Source of the DNA: Bacteroidota bacterium
Lineage (GTDB): Bacteria > Bacteroidota > Bacteroidia > Cytophagales > Cyclobacteriaceae
Reading direction: 5' to 3'
DNA: 16,521 bases
Assembly (NCBI GenBank): GCA_023417785.1
Contig: JAEZEH010000130.1
Location: 1 to 16,521 of the forward strand
The notes below the pieces were generated by a model. That model had not been told where the DNA came from and ran no database searches. It worked only from the letters and a program-made list of their open reading frames with translations. Of the stretch, positions 14,372 to 16,521 are shown in pieces. Numbering within the stretch: the first letter of the stretch is position 1; each line of letters opens with the position of its first letter. Position numbers and translations under genes: made by a program.

Positions 14372-15145
14372 CTATACATTCCGCCACTGCTTTGGATTAA
14401 GGCCGGTTACAGATTTGAAGGCCCTGATGAAATGGCTCTGGTCAAAAAAACCACACGCCAGACCGATCCGGGTCAAGTGTTCTCCTGACTCGCGTATTTT
14501 CTTCATAGCGTTGGCGACCTTAAGTTTCCTTGCGTATTCCCCCACAGTGCACCGATAGCATTTAGGAAACCACTTGGAAACCGTTACCGGATGAAGTCCG
14601 GAGGCCTTCGACAATTCATCCAGCGAAACCAGTTCGGACCAGCGATCATGCAACACCTCACGAACGATTTTCATCTGGTCACTGCACGACGATTTGGTTC
14701 TGGAATTATCAACATAACACGATAACAGTATATCATTAATTATGCCGTCTGTGTGCAGCTCATTGATCTGGCATTCCCGATAGATCTTCAGCACCGCAAA
14801 GCTGAGATCATGATCGTCTTCGGTGAGAGTGAACCCATCGACCTTTGTAAGGAACGTCTCCGTGAATGATAAATTAAAATTCCTCGACGGAAATTTGGTA
14901 TTCCGGTTTCTGTGGACAATTCCGGCTGGGTATCGGATTAGTGTCCCCGGTTTAGCTATTATTTCTTTCCCTTCACGTTCCTCCCGGTTACCACCATCGA
15001 TGATCAGCGACAAGTGCTCATGTTCATGGTAGTGCCATTCCTCAGTAACGGGGCCGGAATACACCGTTTCACTGAGTATAGCCTCCCTCATAACAAAATC
15101 CCGCCTGTTGTGACCGAGATAACGAAAATGTTCAAGCCTTATCAT
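14372..15145 (-). CDS. AraC-family transcriptional regulator with N-terminal cupin sensor
   Basis: A 257-residue regulator. The N-terminal half is a cupin-like AraC ligand-binding domain (about 30-95), with a histidine-rich stretch WHYHEHEHLSLIIDGG (His38, 40, 42, 44), then KPGTLIRYPAGIVHRN (His78). The C-terminal half is an AraC double helix-turn-helix (about 165-256): first helix pair in SLDELSKASGLHPVTVSKWF, second in RIGLACGFFDQSHFIRAFKS, ending with the family motif TGLNPKQWRN. The clustered histidines could bind a metal or a small ligand, but this is inference. It is transcribed towards the S41 peptidase gene with a 64-base gap and may control it. The gene to the right is divergent, leaving about 270 bases for promoters of both. 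Confidence 0.94.
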   Translation of the reverse strand: MIRLEHFRYLGHNRRDFVMREAILSETVYSGPVTEEWHYHEHEHLSLIIDGGNREEREGKEIIAKPGTLIRYPAGIVHRNRNTKFPSRNFNLSFTETFLTKVDGFTLTEDDHDLSFAVLKIYRECQINELHTDGIINDILLSCYVDNSRTKSSCSDQMKIVREVLHDRWSELVSLDELSKASGLHPVTVSKWFPKCYRCTVGEYARKLKVANAMKKIRESGEHLTRIGLACGFFDQSHFIRAFKSVTGLNPKQWRNV

Positions 15146-15418
15146 GCTACAGTGTATCCTACCTTTTTACTGAACGCCACCCATTGACGGAATGTTACAA
15201 TCCTGCTTAGTCACGACGAATACTTTCGGAAAAAATAAGTAAAATGACCTGTCTCTGCCACATAAATTGTGGGTCACTTCTAATTCGTCTATCACAACCA
15301 GCATTCCTCCTCAGCCGGGTGGACAATGAGTTACGACACCGATAAAAGCCCGGTCGGACGATAATCACTTCCAACTATGAACGCCGGATTCGTGTCTAAA
15401 CGAAAAATCAGGAGAGAA
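15146..15418. promoter_or_regulatory. divergent intergenic region between the AraC regulator and the Wzz-like gene
   Basis: About 270 bases separate two divergent genes, so both promoters should lie here. I found no full TTTG-N19-21-TAnnTTTG match on either strand. Before the AraC gene TAGGAT lies about 10 bases from the ATG; before the Wzz-like gene AGGAGAG lies directly before the ATG at 15419. Confidence 0.4.
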
Positions 15419-16300
15419 ATGAAGAGTTTTCCCTCGATGGGCCCACCATCGAATCCTTATAAGCATCCGGATGAAATCGACCTTCTTGACTTGATCGTTT
15501 CAGTCACTATAATAGTCGAGAAGCATCTTAAAATGATCCTAACCACTGTCGGATTGGGAATTGCGTGTTCATTAGGGTTGTATATGGCGCAAACCGATGA
15601 ATATGAAACGGTTCTTTTTACCAAGATCCCATCAATTCCATCCCATGAAGTGGAACATCTTTTTCATTCTGTAAATCAGCTTCTTCAGTCTGGCAACATT
15701 GCCGGACTTGAACACGAATATGGTTTCCACCCCCGAACAACGAATCTGCTAAAGGAAATCCGGCTGGTGGTTCTCGATCAGACACATAACTATCGAATCG
15801 AAACAATTGGTTACTCAAAGGACAATGGGGCGGAACTTGCAAGTCAGCTTTCGGGACTGTTAAGCGGCAGAAACAATATCGCAGCCAGGGAAGAAAAGGC
15901 ATTACTGAAAAAACGAATTACCGTTCTTTCTGAAGAAATTAAGAAACTTGAACAGCTTGCTCATCACGAAGGTAGCAATGCCGATTTCGCTGGCGCGGTT
16001 GATCCGAATAATCCGGGTAGTTATTTAAAATTGAAGCTTGAAATGGTCAAAGAAAGGCTTGATCTGGAATTGAAGTATCAGCAACTGAGTAATGATGTGC
16101 ATGTCCATTGTTCCCAGCAATCCGGTACGCTGCAAACTAACGCAATAACGATGTACTTGCTCATTGGGCTCGCTTGTTCCCTATTCACCGGTTTCCTGGT
16201 GGTGGCTCTTAAAGAAATAAAAGTCGTCGTCAGAAAGCGAAGGTCCATGAATACAAGATCGCAACACTCCGAAATTCACAAAATGTTTAACTACAACTAG
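15419..16300 (+). CDS. Wzz-like polysaccharide chain-length/co-polymerase membrane protein
   Basis: A 293-residue protein with the topology of Wzz-type polysaccharide co-polymerases: a cytoplasmic N-terminus with DEIDLLDLIVSV, typical of Bacteroidota Wzz proteins, a first membrane segment at about 37-57 (MILTTVGLGIACSLGLYMAQ), a periplasmic region with a charged, probably coiled-coil stretch at about 150-225 (KALLKKRITVLSEEIKKLEQ), and a second membrane segment at about 244-264 followed by a basic tail. It may regulate export or chain length of a surface polysaccharide. The Pro-rich motif usual before the second segment is not obvious, so the assignment is by topology more than by motif. The frame opens at 15377, but AGGAGAG four to five bases before the ATG at 15419 favours the later start. 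It is the only clear plus-strand gene here; no glycosyltransferase is seen next to it. Confidence 0.72.
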   Translation: MKSFPSMGPPSNPYKHPDEIDLLDLIVSVTIIVEKHLKMILTTVGLGIACSLGLYMAQTDEYETVLFTKIPSIPSHEVEHLFHSVNQLLQSGNIAGLEHEYGFHPRTTNLLKEIRLVVLDQTHNYRIETIGYSKDNGAELASQLSGLLSGRNNIAAREEKALLKKRITVLSEEIKKLEQLAHHEGSNADFAGAVDPNNPGSYLKLKLEMVKERLDLELKYQQLSNDVHVHCSQQSGTLQTNAITMYLLIGLACSLFTGFLVVALKEIKVVVRKRRSMNTRSQHSEIHKMFNYN

Positions 16301-16366
16301 GTGGCATCTCATGGCTAAAGCTCCCTTCTAATGCCTCATGAATCAACTGCAATGGTCTTCGCCAAC

Positions 16367-16385
16367 CCTGCCTGGGTCAGGCAGG
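16367..16385 (+). terminator. GC-rich hairpin, possible terminator of the Wzz-like gene
   Basis: CCTGCCTG and CAGGCAGG form a perfect 8-bp stem around a GGT loop, 66 bases after the Wzz-like stop, followed by TCTTT. The T-run is short, so termination may be weak. The same shape would suit a dispersed repeat element; whether it recurs elsewhere cannot be judged from this window. Confidence 0.45.
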
Positions 16386-16441
16386 TCTTTGCCTAAGAAT
16401 AATATATAGAATATTCCTTTTTGCAGGATTTCTTTGGCAAT

Positions 16442-16521
16442 TCATCCCTCGTCTCCAGGCAATGTTGGCGCTATGTACACTTTGATCTGGTTCGGCATCA
16501 GTTGCTCCAGCCGCCGCCCAG
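16442..16521 (-). CDS. possible C-terminal end of an unknown gene entering from the right
   Basis: On the minus strand an open frame runs from the window edge to a TGA at 16442 and reads RRLEQLMPNQIKVYIAP, then TLPGDEG. It has a protein-like look but is only about 25 codons, and a second minus-strand frame is open over the same bases, as is a plus-strand frame starting at 16473. I do not recognise the product, and this may not be a gene. Confidence 0.2.
   Translation of the reverse strand, partial: GRRLEQLMPNQIKVYIAPTLPGDEG

Noticed and set aside
1..16521. CRISPR arrays, tRNA/rRNA genes, insertion sequences
   Set aside because: No regularly spaced repeats, cloverleaf sequences, transposase motifs or terminal inverted repeats were seen on reading both strands.

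Overview
The window comes from a member of the Bacteroidota, probably a soil or water Cytophagales-type bacterium. I infer this from a SusC/SusD pair, a FecR anti-sigma factor with an ECF sigma factor of the type that controls such pairs, TAnnTTTG-type promoter boxes, weak Shine-Dalgarno sequences, and a DUF6377-type regulator remnant. Nearly all genes lie on the minus strand; the only clear plus-strand gene is the Wzz-like one at the right end.

Left end (1-1500): a decayed patch. A regulator gene of the DUF6377 (signal peptide, TPR) type starts at 650, has lost its frame twice, and runs straight into what looks like the 3' part of a glycoside hydrolase family 31 gene that leaves the window. 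Next comes a small, very acidic secreted protein with a clear intrinsic terminator, then an intergenic gap.

Centre (1507-12066): an AI-2E/TqsA-family membrane protein, followed, reading leftwards from 12066, by a complete ECF-regulated polysaccharide utilisation locus: sigma factor (12015), FecR anti-sigma (11359), SusC-type TonB-dependent transducer with an N-terminal STN domain (10118), SusD lipoprotein (6786) and a GH127/GH146 beta-L-arabinofuranosidase (5081). By analogy with known loci, glycan binding by SusC/D would be relayed through the STN domain to FecR in the inner membrane, freeing the sigma factor to raise susCD transcription. The hydrolase and the GH31 remnant suggest an L-arabinofuranose-containing plant glycan as substrate. 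Two features add control points: a strong intrinsic terminator on the opposite (plus) strand in the susC leader, which is where a cis-antisense RNA would end, and a terminator-like hairpin between susD and the hydrolase.

Right end (12356-16521): an orphan NarL/LuxR-type response regulator with an altered acidic pocket, a gene-poor 350-base stretch, an S41-family secreted protease downstream of an AraC-family regulator, then a plus-strand Wzz-like two-transmembrane protein, a GC-rich hairpin and an unresolved edge. No tRNA, rRNA, CRISPR array or intact insertion sequence was seen.
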